Part shown: positions 10,396-21,429 of the stretch, piece by piece | Numbering within the stretch: position 1 is the stretch's first letter | Layout: the number at the start of each line of letters is the position of its first letter | From: Icerya purchasi | Taxonomy: Eukaryota; Arthropoda; Insecta; Hemiptera; Monophlebidae | Direction: 5' to 3' | Length of the DNA: 64,000 nt | NCBI GenBank assembly: GCA_039619475.1 | Contig: CM077116.1 | Location: 26,671,191-26,735,190, forward strand | The notes under the pieces: model-generated | Seen by the model: the letters and a program-made list of their open reading frames with translations, nothing else | Database searches by the model: none | Told to the model about the DNA's origin: nothing | Program-made: the position numbers and the translations under genes

Positions 10396-11025
10396 TCTTC
10401 ACATCAAATCGTACTATTCGATATACTTAATTTCCTGCTATTACAATAGATTTAGACCATTTTATCGATAATAATATTATGGCTTTTAACTCATGCGTGG
10501 CCATGATACTGCACGGTGATTAACTTCCCTTTCGCCATTATGAGCGCCGTTAACTGTAAACGTAGTCCAAAATGGTTCTCAATGCGAAGTGATGTACAGG
10601 ATCAAGGGATTTCAATAGAGATTTGCTGGCTGAGGATTACATCTGGCACCTGTAGTGGATTTTCGATAAAATCAGCGATCTGTAGATGTTAAAAAGGAAT
10701 TTAGGATTAATATTACATCCGGAGCTAGTCAGATATTTCAATATGGGGATTGAATTGGTGCAGCTGTGGACTGTTGGCGGAAAGATAATTCTTGTTGTTC
10801 ATAAAAAGCTTTTCTAGATGTAAACTCGGTGGAATGCCAATATTAAAACGAATACTTTTGAAAAAATATAGATTCTTTCTAAGTACTTTTTTAATTTAAA
10901 TTCTGAAGAAAAAAAAACAGTGTCACTGGTGTGTTCCTGAACCTCTCGCGAAATAAAATAAATTTAGTTTTACAAAAATCGGCATATTATAATTTGATAC
11001 CCATATGTTCGGCATGCGCATTAGC

Positions 11026-11873
11026 CGACTTAAGATGGCCTTCGGCATCATCATATCGGCCAATCAGTTTATTGAACGCATTACTGAAAATTCTGGAAAA
11101 GTTAATCTTACTAAGAATCTATCCATTGCTAATAAATAATAATATCATTCCTAATCATCAGATCGGATTCCGGGCGCAGCATTCAACTGTCCAGCAGTGC
11201 CACAGACTGGTGGATGCGATTTCGTCAGTACCAGAGAAGAAAGAAGTGTGTTCCGCGGTCTTCCTGGATGTGGCCCAGGCGTTCGACCGAGCTTGGCACA
11301 TGGGGCTTTTGTACAAACTTAGAGAAATTCTTTCAACAGATATGTACTTAGTTTTTTTTTTATCTTATTTACAAAATAGGACCTTTTTGGTAAGAATCAA
11401 TGATACGGTATCCGAAGAAAAAAAAAATCTTGCGTCCGTCCCGTAAGGTTGCTTGTTGGGGCCGGTTCTCTATTTGATCTATACCTCTGACTTGTCAGTA
11501 TCAAACCAAACTATCATGGCAAACATACGCAAATGATATAGCCATATTAGCTTCGAACATTGATCCTATACACGCTAGTATGGCCGTACAAAACCATATA
11601 GATAGAATAGAAAACTGGGCCAGAGACTGGAGGATTAAATTTAGTGAGGAAAAGTGCCAATAGGTGACTTTTACAAATGGATTTATCACGTGCCCTAAAC
11701 TAAAGATAAATGCCATTGAGATCAAACAAACCGATTCAGTTAAGTATCTCGGTATGTATTTGGATCGCCGGCTTACGTGGCGTGTTCATGTTGCGCAAAT
11801 CCGTAGGAAAATTTTCGCACGCGCCAAACAACTGATTCCATTAATAGGAAAGAAATCTACCCTAAAAATCTAA
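11026..11873 (+). pseudogene. Jockey-like reverse transcriptase fragment
   Basis: From about 11026 the frame reads ASSYRPISLLN, IIPNHQIGFRAQHST and the box-A motif FLDVAQAFDRAW. Box B is interrupted by a stop where Gln is expected (CAA to TAA at about 11444, in VPxGCLLGPVLY). The catalytic box is YAND at 11526-11537 instead of YADD, so one metal-binding Asp is lost. Another stop follows near 11660, then DSVKYLGMYLDRRLTW. Every frame change and the catalytic substitution show that this copy is dead. Confidence 0.78.
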
Positions 11874-12240
11874 AGCTGAAACGATCTGTCTACTTGATGG
11901 TCATAGCGTCGTTATGGAGGTATGGACCTCAGTTATATGGGAATTCTAGTAAAAGCAATCTCTTACAGATCCAAAGGCAACATGACTATTATTCTCCGAA
12001 CAATCACGTCAGCTCCAAATTATGTCTCTAACTTAACCTTACATAATGATCTAGATATTCCATATGTTAAAGCAGTGCACGTCGAACAGTATCAAAAATT
12101 CTTTGAAAAATTAAAATTAAATACTAAGCCGTACATAAATAGAGAATGTATATTAATACTCTTCTGGATAATCCACGTGACACCTTTCCTATCACTTAAT
12201 AGCATTTATCACTTAAATCATTCCGTAATATAAAAATATT
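11874..12240 (+). pseudogene. Jockey-like post-RT region
   Basis: Continuing from the RT in shifting frames: a SLWRYGPQLYGNSSKSNLLQ stretch, then TSAPNYVSNLTLHNDLDI, then EQYQKFFEKLK. This is the usual region after the thumb in Jockey-type ORF2, ending in the Y.KFF..L motif. It belongs to the same relic as the RT upstream. Confidence 0.7.
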
Positions 12241-12329
12241 TAAACCGTTACCTATATAAGAAACATACTTGCTGTATGATAGTTACACATTATGTTAATC
12301 TTTTACTTGGAATAGCTTCTACCAGTACT

Positions 12330-12540
12330 CTATGGGCAATGCATAACCACATCTGTCGCCATAGTGTGGGCTATAAGCTTTATATATTTCTGGATTCCTA
12401 TGGCCGGTGCTTGAGTGCATTTTCTGCCATGGTGTCCAGGTGCTATATGAAATACATTCTTTAACCAGGGTCCTATGAGCAATGCCAAGTTGCATTGTCG
12501 CCATGGGGGCCGGATGCTGATATTATATATTTCCTAGCAC
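12330..12540 (+). repeat. Three tandem repeats of about 70 bp
   Basis: Units start at 12330, 12398 and 12473 (68, 75 and 68 bp). Each opens with a CTATGrGCAATGC-like motif, has CGCCATrGTG-like text in the middle and an AT-rich TATATTTC-like end. They lie just downstream of the Jockey-like ORF2 and are probably its 3' UTR; tandem repeats in that place are known in several Jockey-group elements. Divergence between units fits an old copy. Confidence 0.6.
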
Positions 12541-13074
12541 ATCCTCACAGCGGAATTGGTATCTCGGACCTAATTCTCTCGTTGGAGGGATTGGACTAAT
12601 TTATTTGGTAGGTTAAAGTGGAAGTTATTGGCGCTGTTTATGGCCTCTTAAGGGGGGGGGGGCGATACATGTAAAATTTTTAAAAAATAGATTTTTTTTT
12701 TTTTTTGCATAAATGGTTAGTATAACATTTCAAAAATATACCTGTAAATTTTCAAAATTAAATTCTTATTATTTTTCGGTTTATAACTCGTTAAAGTGTC
12801 CTGCCTCAACTCAGCACTCGAGTGCTATTAGATCTGTATTAGAGCGGTCGGCTCTTAATACCTACTTCTCGGATTCCTGACCTTAGGACCTTTTATATTG
12901 AAGACTTGAGTAAGCAGATGTTTAGAAATTCTTTTGTTTCTTGATTTCGTGAAAAGAACAGCTGTATAGTGATACAGATTTGGTACGCATAGCGCTATCT
13001 CACGACGACGTTTGAGTTAGAAATTAATCTTTGATTATTCATTAATTCACGATCGTGATAGTGGTCGAGGGTTG
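12541..13074. other. Unassigned stretch
   Basis: A G run (about 12650-12662) and a T run (about 12690-12706) stand out. No gene, RNA or known repeat was recognised. Confidence 0.4.
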
Positions 13075-13210
13075 AGACAGTAACTTGTGCTTGTGGAACA
13101 GATACTGAAGAATATCGTGAATGGTATGAAGAACATAAACCAAACTGCCAAGAAAACGATAAAGCCACTTCAGGCGCAATGGAAATCGAAGCTGTGAAAG
13201 AGATAGTCTA
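13075..13210 (+). pseudogene. Possible Mutator-like transposase scrap
   Basis: The frame reads TCACGTDTEEYREWYEEHKP, NCQENDKATSGAMEIEA and KEIV, then a stop. An H...C..N..xSSGxMExxA pattern is characteristic of the Mutator-like transposase domain proteins common in insect genomes, where it normally precedes a GDGDS motif. Only about 45 codons are readable and the GDGDS part is missing. Assignment is tentative. Confidence 0.35.
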
Positions 13211-14560
13211 GATCCAGGCGGGGCAATAAAACAGAAAGATTAATTACTATCATTAACTCGAATACTTGCGCTAATTGAATATCATCTTGTTGATATTCCT
13301 CGGTCACAAAATGCTTTATTGAACCGTTAATTATTACCGCTACCTGTTCTTGTGCTTTGCGACTCGGGTGTTCAATGGCATAAATACTCTATATAATTTA
13401 ATTTTAGTACACAACCATGGTATAAAATACGACTCAGAAACTAGTGCTGCATCTATTTTCTTCTCAAGCAGAAAATATTCGACGTACTTCACGCTGGATT
13501 AGCCCGTTGACATTCTATGTTATTATCCTTAGTGTAGTAGTCGTGTCTATTTTGTTGAACTTTCGTTGCCGGATGTGACGAAACGTTTTCTAATTAATCC
13601 AGTCTAGCAGTTACTTTGATTAACGCTTTCCTTGTGATCTTAATCATATTTTGTTTGAATATGCGGCTTTCCTTCTATTCAGCAATCGTCCTTCTATTCT
13701 TAGCTATTAAAACTTAAAAACCCTACTTCCGTATAGTGCTGCTTGTATTCTTTTATTTCTTTCTGCGTCTACTATTCCTGTTCTTAAATCACCTTTGCCC
13801 CCTCTGTCGTTAAACGTATAAGAATATAAATTTACTTCCTCCTCCTTCCGATTTCATGGGCTAATGTCCTTGTTGACAAATACGTGTAGAAAGAAATGTT
13901 TTAACGTTTTACATTACAACTTTTTTACACGACCGTTTTTCCGCGAAACCAGTTACAGAAATGAAAATGCCGCAAAGAACTACCGTGTACACGTACAGTT
14001 TTCAAAAATAAAAACAAATGCGCACAATGAGCTAATTTCAACATGTCTTTCTTTTTTCTTTTTTAATTTTTTCGGCTCGTCAACCGGGAACTTTTACCCA
14101 GAAACAATTAGAAAAGGGAGGAGTCAATTATATCTTAGTACGGTCAGATATTCTTAGCAGGAAGGACCAAATAATAAGAACAACGTGCGGAGAAGGAAAA
14201 GATAGGATATAAGACGCGCAGTAGGAAGACCAAGGCGCAACAAACTGGAGTAGAAAGTCGAACACTCAGTAAAAAGATATAAACACTTAATAAACACGTG
14301 ATCAACATCGCAAGTACGCTATTCGTTCGAGTGGAGAGGACAATATGGAGAGGCCACTAACGAAAAACGAAAACAGAAGGAAGATAATATAGTATGGCTG
14401 AAGAACGCAGATGAATAATGGAGACAAAAACAGAATGACGAAATGAAGGAAACAAAGAGAACCACGGATTGGCAGGAAGACTGGGTTAAACAGACAGACA
14501 AAAAGAACAATTATTAGAGAAAAAGGAAATGTATATATCCGACCAAAACCTAAGATGAAA
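13211..14560. other. Unassigned stretch
   Basis: About 1.35 kb with no recognisable coding motif. The open frames at 13864-14157 (plus) and 14302-14661 (minus) have compositions typical of chance frames in AT-rich DNA. 14160-14560 is purine-rich on the plus strand and may be a decayed N-terminal part of the gag-like ORF that follows. Confidence 0.4.
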
Positions 14561-14564
14561 ATCT

Positions 14565-15207
14565 TTACACAGCGGAAATAGGTATATACGATGGTGACCA
14601 ATATCGGGTTTTTCTCAATGACGACACTGTTCGTTGTTTCAATTGCAAAGAAAACGGACACACATCAGCCAGTTGTCCGACCAACATAGAAACCGACGTA
14701 ATCTCAAAATAATATAACCATGGAAATGGTGTAATAGTAACTGAAGTTGTAAATGAAGACCATTTAACAAATCAGATAGAAGAAATTCCCTTCAAATCGA
14801 CAAACGATAACACAACCAGGTTGAAAAGAGGTGCTCCTTTGTTAAATGCAACTGATGAACTTGTTTCAATTACTTGCGACAAAGATACCAGCTCTTCAAT
14901 TCCCTCATTAACTACTCCGCCCTTAAAAAACCCTATTCCGCCGTCATCTGATTCAAACTGCAAACCTTCTGCATTGAATTCAAAAGAGAACGCCTCTCAA
15001 GAAAAATATACGAAACCTCCAAAAAAGAAAAAGAAAAGTGAAATAATATCAGACACCCCGATGCCAACAAAACAGTTATTAAACTCGGCCCGGAGCAGTA
15101 TTGGCAATGGGTTTAAGGCTGGAACTTACCCATTATCCTTCACAAACTTTTCATTTCTAATGGACATGGTTAAAGTACATCAAGATCCGATTCCTCAAGT
15201 AAAATAA
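14565..15207 (+). pseudogene. Non-LTR ORF1 (gag-like) remnant with zinc knuckle
   Basis: At about 14590-14690 the frame reads DGDQYRVFLNDDTVRCFNC and KENGHTSASCP, a CX2CX4HX4C zinc knuckle preceded by the Y-rvflndd lead-in usual in Jockey/CR1-type ORF1. After stops near 14710-14740 a 128-codon segment (14821-15207) follows, rich in Ser, Thr, Pro and Lys with a KPPKKKKK stretch, ending PLSFTNFSFLMDMVKVHQD. This is the C-terminal part of such an ORF1. No ORF2 follows on this strand, so it is an isolated fragment. Confidence 0.65.
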
Positions 15208-16612
15208 TTCACTGAAAACTTTGAAGGTGTTATAAAAATGATATCGAATAACTACAGCTTCCGAAAATGAAAAACATAATCGGATTAATTTTTGAATAAC
15301 TCGTAATAGGATAAATGTAGAATTTGCGCGGGAATGTATGGTACGTAGCAAAGTTCTGGATGTTTTGCGGGTTAATTCTTAGAACCGTGGAAAACATATA
15401 AAAATACTTACGGACAGAAAATAATCGTAAGTGAGAAAAATAATAAATATACTTAGACTAATTCTATAATACTTAGTCTTGGAAAAATTATTATGAACGA
15501 TAGGGAAACTATCGAGAGCAAAGTGTGCGCAGGATCGAACGGTACGCTTTCGCGGCGGCTAACGCTATGATAGATATAAACGTGTGATCTGTCAGTGCGC
15601 TTTTGTAATGATCGGAGAATCGTAGAAAATGAAAAGTATACTTAGGCTAATTTTATAATACTTACCTTCGGAAAAATAAAAAATAAAAATATGTACGAAT
15701 GGTAAAAATAAGGAAAAGGGGGTTTAGGTTAGTTTCTGGCTTTAAATATTATACTTTGGTTAATTTTTAAACGCTTCGATTTATCGGTAATGCGAGGGAA
15801 CCGCACGGATGAATTTGGGGGAATCTGGGAAAATTTTTGGGGAAACTTGGGGGAATTTTCAACGTCAGAACAATAAATTTCGGTTACTGTTGGCCTCCCA
15901 GATGAAATACATCGGTTACTTTCAACGCCCAGACGCAGTTTTGAGGTGTGACGTCAGACCCACCAGAACGAAGATTTATTCGCTACTTATACCTCACTAG
16001 TATTTTGGCCACAGGCGACCCAATCAAATCTCTTTTTTATCTATTCAAAGTTTCCAAACAAGCTATGTCAGAAATTATACCCATCGTTTTGAAAGCCATT
16101 GTTGCGGCACTGTAGGATTGCACCAAGGAAAGTAGAAGTAATTTTTTAGTAACGTGTGTTTATTCTAATTGCTCAAAATAATTATCACAGCAAAAGTGAT
16201 ATAAAAGTACATTAGTTAGTAACTTTAGTAAGCATAGTGTAATTCAGGAAGCACTTCATTCACAGAAAGTACATCAGTTGTTTCTGAACATTAAAAAACA
16301 GTTCATATCAAAGCATGGCGTATTTAGGAGGGGTCGGGGAAAAGGAGGCAATTGCCCCCTCCCTCTCAAGAACCACTGTGAGAATAAAGAAAAATGTAGT
16401 GTCAGAATAAGTACCTGATAATTTTATGTTTGTTTTTATGGTTATTTTTTATAAAAATATATTTTCTTTTTTCTGTCATACGTTGCATAATTCTACATGT
16501 TTCCATAACATTATCATTATATATACAAATATAAATAAATAAATACACCTGTTTAAAAGTTAGAATTTAATATTTACTTCTGAGTTTGAATTTTCGTTTT
16601 TGTTTTTGAATA
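15208..16612. other. Unassigned stretch with a short direct repeat
   Basis: A roughly 40-bp block around TATACTTAG.CTAATT.TATA occurs at 15449-15490 and again at 15639-15675. No domain was recognised in the 63-codon frame at 15809-16000. The part just before 16612 is pyrimidine-rich and forms the acceptor-like tract of the next entry. Confidence 0.4.
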
Positions 16613-16613
16613 G

Positions 16614-17035
16614 GTAAGTACAAAGAAAAACTGTTATTCGAATGTAACACTGTCATTAGGCCGCTTTACTGCTTTAATGCTTTCAAAAGGAAGGAACAAT
16701 GTGAACAGTTTTTATTCAGATATAGTCCGTATCTTCCCCCCGGAACCGGTTATACAGCAGGAACAAAAATTAAGATTAGTGGCTGTTCTAAAGTCACTGT
16801 TGCATTGGTTACTAAAAAGGATGTGATTGTAAATCACGAGCAGTTCGTTTACGAATGTTCATATTGTACGAATAATATGAACCCACAGGTTTATGATTCA
16901 TTTATAGACAACGGTTTTAGCATAGCACTTAGCGGAAGCGCCGGTATATTTTCGTTTAAATATCTCAAAAAACAAACTGAAAAGAAAGAAGTGGAAGTTA
17001 CTTCTTTCTCATACCCGGATAATTTTAGTTATTAA
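16614..17035 (+). CDS. Candidate terminal exon of an unknown host protein
   Basis: An open frame of about 141 codons follows a T-rich tract ending TTTTTGAATAG (AG at 16612-16613) and runs to TAA at 17033-17035. It starts GT.AAG.TAC.AAA, that is, with the last two bases of a split codon. The product is not recognised. It has six Cys spread over the reading (LLFECN, PLYCFN, EQCEQF, ISGCSK, YECSYC), a PYLPPGTGYTAG segment and a Lys/Glu-rich end followed by SFSYPDNFSY. Its composition is unlike the nearby transposon fragments and it has no stops or frameshifts. There is no plausible initiating ATG in the frame, which fits an internal acceptor. It could be host coding sequence or an uncatalogued element. 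Confidence 0.4.
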
Positions 17036-18679
17036 TAAATTATTTTTCCTTCTTGTTAGCAATTTTATTAGACAAATACGCAAGAAATATATAACACATA
17101 ATAATATAATTTTTACATTTTTCTATTCAATTGTGTAACTTCTATTTTTTCTTTACGGTTTGTTTTAATTATTTTACAAAAATAATAATTATACTCGTAA
17201 TATTGTAGTGATTTAGTATAAATTGTTCCATATGTTTTGATTGACAATTATTTATCATTTATTTATGAGAATTCGTTGATAAAAATAAATTCATTTTACT
17301 AGTTTAAAATTTATTTCATCTATGACTAGGTATTGTTTTTATAAGTTACACCGAAAAAATATTAGTAATTTATTTACTAGCCATAATTAAAAAAGTTGTA
17401 TATTTTTGAATAGTAAGTACAATTTTCTGTTCAGGGATGTGATAACTCATTATATACATAGGAAATATTTTTATTTCGAAATAATAATAATCATCGGTAC
17501 GGTAAAAGAGAGCGTTATATTGAAGAAAGTAGGGAGGCGAACACCGTCAAAAACTGGGGAGAATCAACAAAACAAGAAAACAATAAGAAATTCCTTTTCG
17601 ACAAATACCGAGTAAACACGTCTATCGAAAAAGGTATTAATACAATAAGGAGGCGACGTTCTGGGGGGGGGGGGGGACTAAACATGTTGTTAGGTAACAA
17701 ATCATTACACGGTAGCTATCAAACGAGACATCTGTTAATACAAAACTTTTGAGAAGATTTCTCTCATGCGGAAAGCAAATTTGGACTGAGTGCTGAAGAA
17801 TTAGATTTAGGCATTTAAATAATGATAAAGTTATTGCAAGAAGAAGTTAAATGAGTCGTCAAAATGAACCAAAGAGAATAATCAGAAAGATTTTTGGAGA
17901 GAAGGGTAGGAAGGGAAATTTCATCTATTCTAGAAGGAAAATTTAAAAACAATTATGCAAAAATCTTCCGGTTTCTTCAAAAAATGCGAGGAGATAGAAT
18001 AAGGCGAAATGCAACATGATTCCTTGAGACTAAGAATTAGCTAGAAACCTGTAGAGAGTCCATGAATTAATTTATCAGGAGAACGATTTTTATTCGAAGA
18101 ATTTTGAGACCGAAGAAATCTGAAGACCTTAGCTATTCTTCGAAGCTTTCCGTGAGTTTCTTTCAGTAATTTTTAACAGTTATTAAGAATGGGGAAGGAA
18201 CGGAATATTCTGAATTTAGAAAGGCACTCTGGTCAATAGCAGCTTTCCAATTCTAATTCCACAACAAGTAGGGAGACGGTTTAATATTTTTTGTGGACTA
18301 AAGCGATGATATTAGGAGGAGGGATTTAAATTTACAGGGATTGAAGAGAGTGAAGGATCAGCGAAGAAACGTGACTCAAAAGGCCCATTTAGGATTAAGA
18401 AGAGAATATTAGAGGGAGGCAAGAATGGGAATTTCGTTATAAGAAATAATTATACACACGTATGATGACTTCCCAGGGTCTCATCAAGAGTACTACTAAC
18501 GACCAAGATCGGGGGGGGGGAGAGATCAATAAAACTGAGAGAGGAGTGGCTTTTGATGCAAGTACGAAAACCATCATTCAGAAAGAACAGGCCATCTTGA
18601 AAGACTATCCGTCCGTTTCCTTTTTACCCTCTGGAGGGCGTAGTGACACTGTGAAATAAAAAACTTAACAGTAGTTTTC
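17036..18679. other. Unassigned stretch
   Basis: AT-rich up to about 17500, then purine-rich on the plus strand. G runs lie at about 17660-17673 and 18510-18519. A TTTTTGAATAGTAAGTACAA motif near 17404-17422 repeats the acceptor-like text at 16604-16622. No coding motif was recognised. Confidence 0.35.
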
Positions 18680-19985
18680 CAGGCCGCTATATCTTGGGCC
18701 GTTAATAGCGCTTCACACGCAGATTCTTCCTGGTCATTAACCTTGGTTGATCGTGTCCGCAGTCTGTCTCTTGGTCTTTTCCCGCTAATTTTTCCAAGTG
18801 TTATTCGGCGCTGAAGCGAATTTTCGTCTCGCGCTACATAACCGAAAAATCTGAGAAATCTTTCTTTCCTGACAGACCATCGGTATATCTAGTTTGTTGA
18901 TTATAAAGCTATTTTTTCTTTGGTCTATCCAGAATATTTTTAGCATTCTTCCATATGCCCACATTTTGAACGCGTTTATTTTGCTGAGGTCTGTTTTCGT
19001 GAGTGACCAGGTTTCTCCGGCGTATGTTACAATCGAGAGAACTAAGAAGCTCATCAGATTCAATTTCGTATAATTTGAAATACTCGTATCTCTACAGATT
19101 CTCGATAATCTGTTAACAATCGCACTTAGCGCCATGGCTAATCTACGTTTTATGCCCAGCAAACAGCGTCCATTATTGACGATCACTGGCTCCAGATGGA
19201 TCGAACTATCAACCAGTACTTCCAAATAAGCCGCTTCGTTATATGTTTTTCATTTCCATACCTATCTATTGTCACGGCCTTTGTTTCGCTTTTGTTTTTA
19301 TACTTAGTACGTACTCTTTGCATTTACTTTCCAATCTCTGCATGATAGTTTTAAACTTTGACTCAGACTTGCCTAACAAGAACAGTATCGTTATTGCAAG
19401 TTGTCGATATTTTACTTGCTAATGTGATTCCATCTCCCTGGTCGGTCGATATCTGAAATTAAAGAATAATGGTCAAAAGGAGACATCCCTGTTGTACTCC
19501 ATTTTCCACTTTGAATTCCAAAGACAATATCTTATTCATACAAACTGTGGCCGAGCTGTTTTCGTATAGATGCTCAATTAGAAATATGAGATGCTTCGGT
19601 GTTCCCACACACTGCAATATATCTCATAGCTTTATCCAATTAACAGAAGTCAAACGCTTTGTAGAAATCGATAAAACCCGGCTATCTCCCTGTTTTCCAA
19701 ATTACGCAGCAGAATATATGTATAACATCAACAGCTACATCTCCCAGCGAATTAATAATTTCAATTACGGATGCGGTCTGATCCTGCGGCTTTCACAGTT
19801 TTAATTTTACTCGCAGATTTTTCTACTTCCTCTTTTAGTATTTTAGATTCTAGTTCGAATTTATCGTTGATCGACGTGTCCCCTCTCCGACTTATATTTG
19901 TGTCCGTGGATAAATCTGCGCAATATTGTCTCCACACTTCGGGCAATTCCAATTGAGAATCTGTTACATGTACAACAACCATGAT
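18680..19985 (-). pseudogene. RTE-like ORF, linker through RT to C-terminus
   Basis: On the minus strand from 19985: the pre-RT linker (LELPEVWRQYCADLS, then a KTVKAAGSDRI end), RT box A as FIDFYKAFD near 19660, a LYENSSATVCMN and GVQQGC-like box B near 19500, and the post-RT region at 18785-19225 (RLAMALSAIVNRLSRI, YAGETWSLTKTD, FKMWAYGRMLKIFWIDQR). The last part is the hallmark tail of RTE-clade polyproteins. Stops and frameshifts are frequent in the RT, and the catalytic box is not readable. It is an old copy in opposite orientation to its neighbours. Confidence 0.72.
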
Positions 19986-19989
19986 AAGT

Positions 19990-20302
19990 CCACATAAACA
20001 CAGTTAATCAAACTTTTAAAATTAAATACCAAAAACCAGATTCTGATGAATGTGTCTATTCTTTGGCCCAAAAATGTTTGCAAATGTTCGCCTCATCGGA
20101 TTGTTGCTGTGTCGCCAGTAACTTTGTGTTCTGTTTTGTAAACGACATACCAAGAATCAGATTGCGACGTTGCATTTGCAGCAGCGCCAAGCGGTTTATT
20201 TTCCACGGTGAGGCCGGTCTCACAGTGCACTTCTACCGGCAAGACGCAAATACTAATTTGCGGCAACCGACGTCTTTTTTTTTTTTTTTTTTTTTTTTTT
20301 TT
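19990..20302 (+). other. GC-richer leader-like stretch and poly(T) run
   Basis: 20160-20275 is clearly richer in GC than its surroundings and contains GCAGCAGCGCCAAGCGG-type text. A run of about 29 T follows (20274-20302), directly ahead of the NLR-B ORF1 leader. The GC-rich part may be the 5' UTR of NLR-B, with the T run a later expansion, or unrelated flank. The 5' limit of NLR-B cannot be fixed. Confidence 0.35.
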
Positions 20303-20331
20303 AGTGTCGGAAATGCAAAAATTTATATAAA

Positions 20332-21429
20332 ATGGATCCCGAGGATAATAATCGAAAATGCAGGTCCTCTACACCTGATATTGAAAACTTATATGATTAT
20401 TTAAATGAAATATTAATTCTTACAGATAAAATTCGTTTGCAGTTTCCTACTGGTGCTAAAAGAGTCACGAGGGAACATAAAAATATTATTTTGGACTCAA
20501 CAGTAAAAATAGATACTTGTATAGGCAAAGCTCTAAGTAAATGCAAGAATATTAATACAATTCTTAATAAGAAAGCGTCAGAAGTGCAAACAGTTGTTAA
20601 AAGTGTACTTCACGAATCAAGAAAAAGTTCCAACACTCCAAAAGTATCCTATCGCGATGTAGCTGCGAACAAGAGTACAATTCCTAAAAATAAATTAATC
20701 ATAAAATGCGACGACATAGAAACTTTTGATAGGAAATTAAAGGAGAAAGTTTCGTTAAGCAAAAACAAAATCAATGTGACATTTTATAAAAAAATAAATA
20801 GCAGTACTGCTATAATTAACTCTAGCTCTAAAGAAGACAGTCAGAAGCTCTGTAGTGAGATTAAAAAACACATTCCAGACTGTAAAGTTAGTGAACAGAA
20901 GTTGCTGAACCCTACAATCCTGATCTTCAGAACTAAAAATATTTCAGAGCAAGATGTTAAAGAGTACATCCTTGACATTACTGAACAAGAACCTATTGCA
21001 GTTAATAAAATCTCTACGGATCGATCAAGTAGAATGTACATTCAACTTCACCCTCACCAGTATAAGACGCTGTCCAACATTGGGAGATTAAGAATCAAAT
21101 GGGAATCTCTGGAGTTTGTTGATGCTATCAATCCACGAATGTGCACAAAATGCCACCGATTTGGCCATCCCGAAAAATTCTGTAAGTCATCTAATTCATT
21201 TGTTACATTCGTGCAGCATTGTCAAGAATTAAAAGTTTGCTCAACTTGTATATTTCATAAGATTAGAGCCTCTTCTGATAAAACTAACCTAGATGATAAT
21301 TTAACTAATAAGAATCTTTTAAGTAATTTTGCTGCAGAAATTGATCATATTGCAACTAGTAAGAACTGTCCTGTATATGTGAAATCATTTGAGAACTTAA
21401 AATCAAATATAGATTTTGGCGCCCCTTAA
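20332..21429 (+). CDS. NLR-B ORF1: gag-like nucleic-acid-binding protein
   Basis: A 365-residue open frame from ATG 20332. Residues about 15-100 are helical and charged and probably form a coiled coil for self-assembly. Residues about 120-265 resemble the RRM-like middle of R1/Jockey ORF1 proteins. At about residue 270 is one clear zinc knuckle, CTKCHRFGHPEKFC (CX2CX4HX4C). Most members have two or three in a row. The stretch after it still has several Cys (QHCQELKVCSTC) but not the spacing of a second knuckle, so that part may be degenerate. The TAA stop at 21427-21429 lies 14 nt inside the ORF2 frame. Confidence 0.85.
   Translation: MDPEDNNRKCRSSTPDIENLYDYLNEILILTDKIRLQFPTGAKRVTREHKNIILDSTVKIDTCIGKALSKCKNINTILNKKASEVQTVVKSVLHESRKSSNTPKVSYRDVAANKSTIPKNKLIIKCDDIETFDRKLKEKVSLSKNKINVTFYKKINSSTAIINSSSKEDSQKLCSEIKKHIPDCKVSEQKLLNPTILIFRTKNISEQDVKEYILDITEQEPIAVNKISTDRSSRMYIQLHPHQYKTLSNIGRLRIKWESLEFVDAINPRMCTKCHRFGHPEKFCKSSNSFVTFVQHCQELKVCSTCIFHKIRASSDKTNLDDNLTNKNLLSNFAAEIDHIATSKNCPVYVKSFENLKSNIDFGAP

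Larger units (their letters stand above)
9505..12540 (+). mobile_element. Jockey-like non-LTR element, decayed and split
   Basis: The order on the plus strand is: the linker before RT (9505-9885), a foreign block with an OTU-like pseudogene (about 9886-11025), RT (11026-11873), the post-RT region (11874-12240) and a 3' region with three 70-bp tandem repeats (12330-12540). The two RT-side parts fit together: the WKEAV block ends at about 9885 and the ASSYRPISLLN block resumes at about 11040. The endonuclease and ORF1 are missing from this place. Block order and wording (YRPISLLN, NHQIGFRAQHST, VKYLGMYLD) fit the Jockey group. Confidence 0.75.

Noticed and set aside
14302..14661. A 119-codon minus-strand frame rich in Phe, Leu and Ile resembling a membrane protein
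   Set aside because: It is antisense to purine-rich sequence and overlaps the plus-strand zinc-knuckle relic; hydrophobicity follows from base composition.
20274..20302. The poly(T) run as the poly(A) tail of a minus-strand retroelement
   Set aside because: No recognisable 3' end of a minus-strand element adjoins it. The RTE-like relic on that strand ends far to the left. Its origin stays open.
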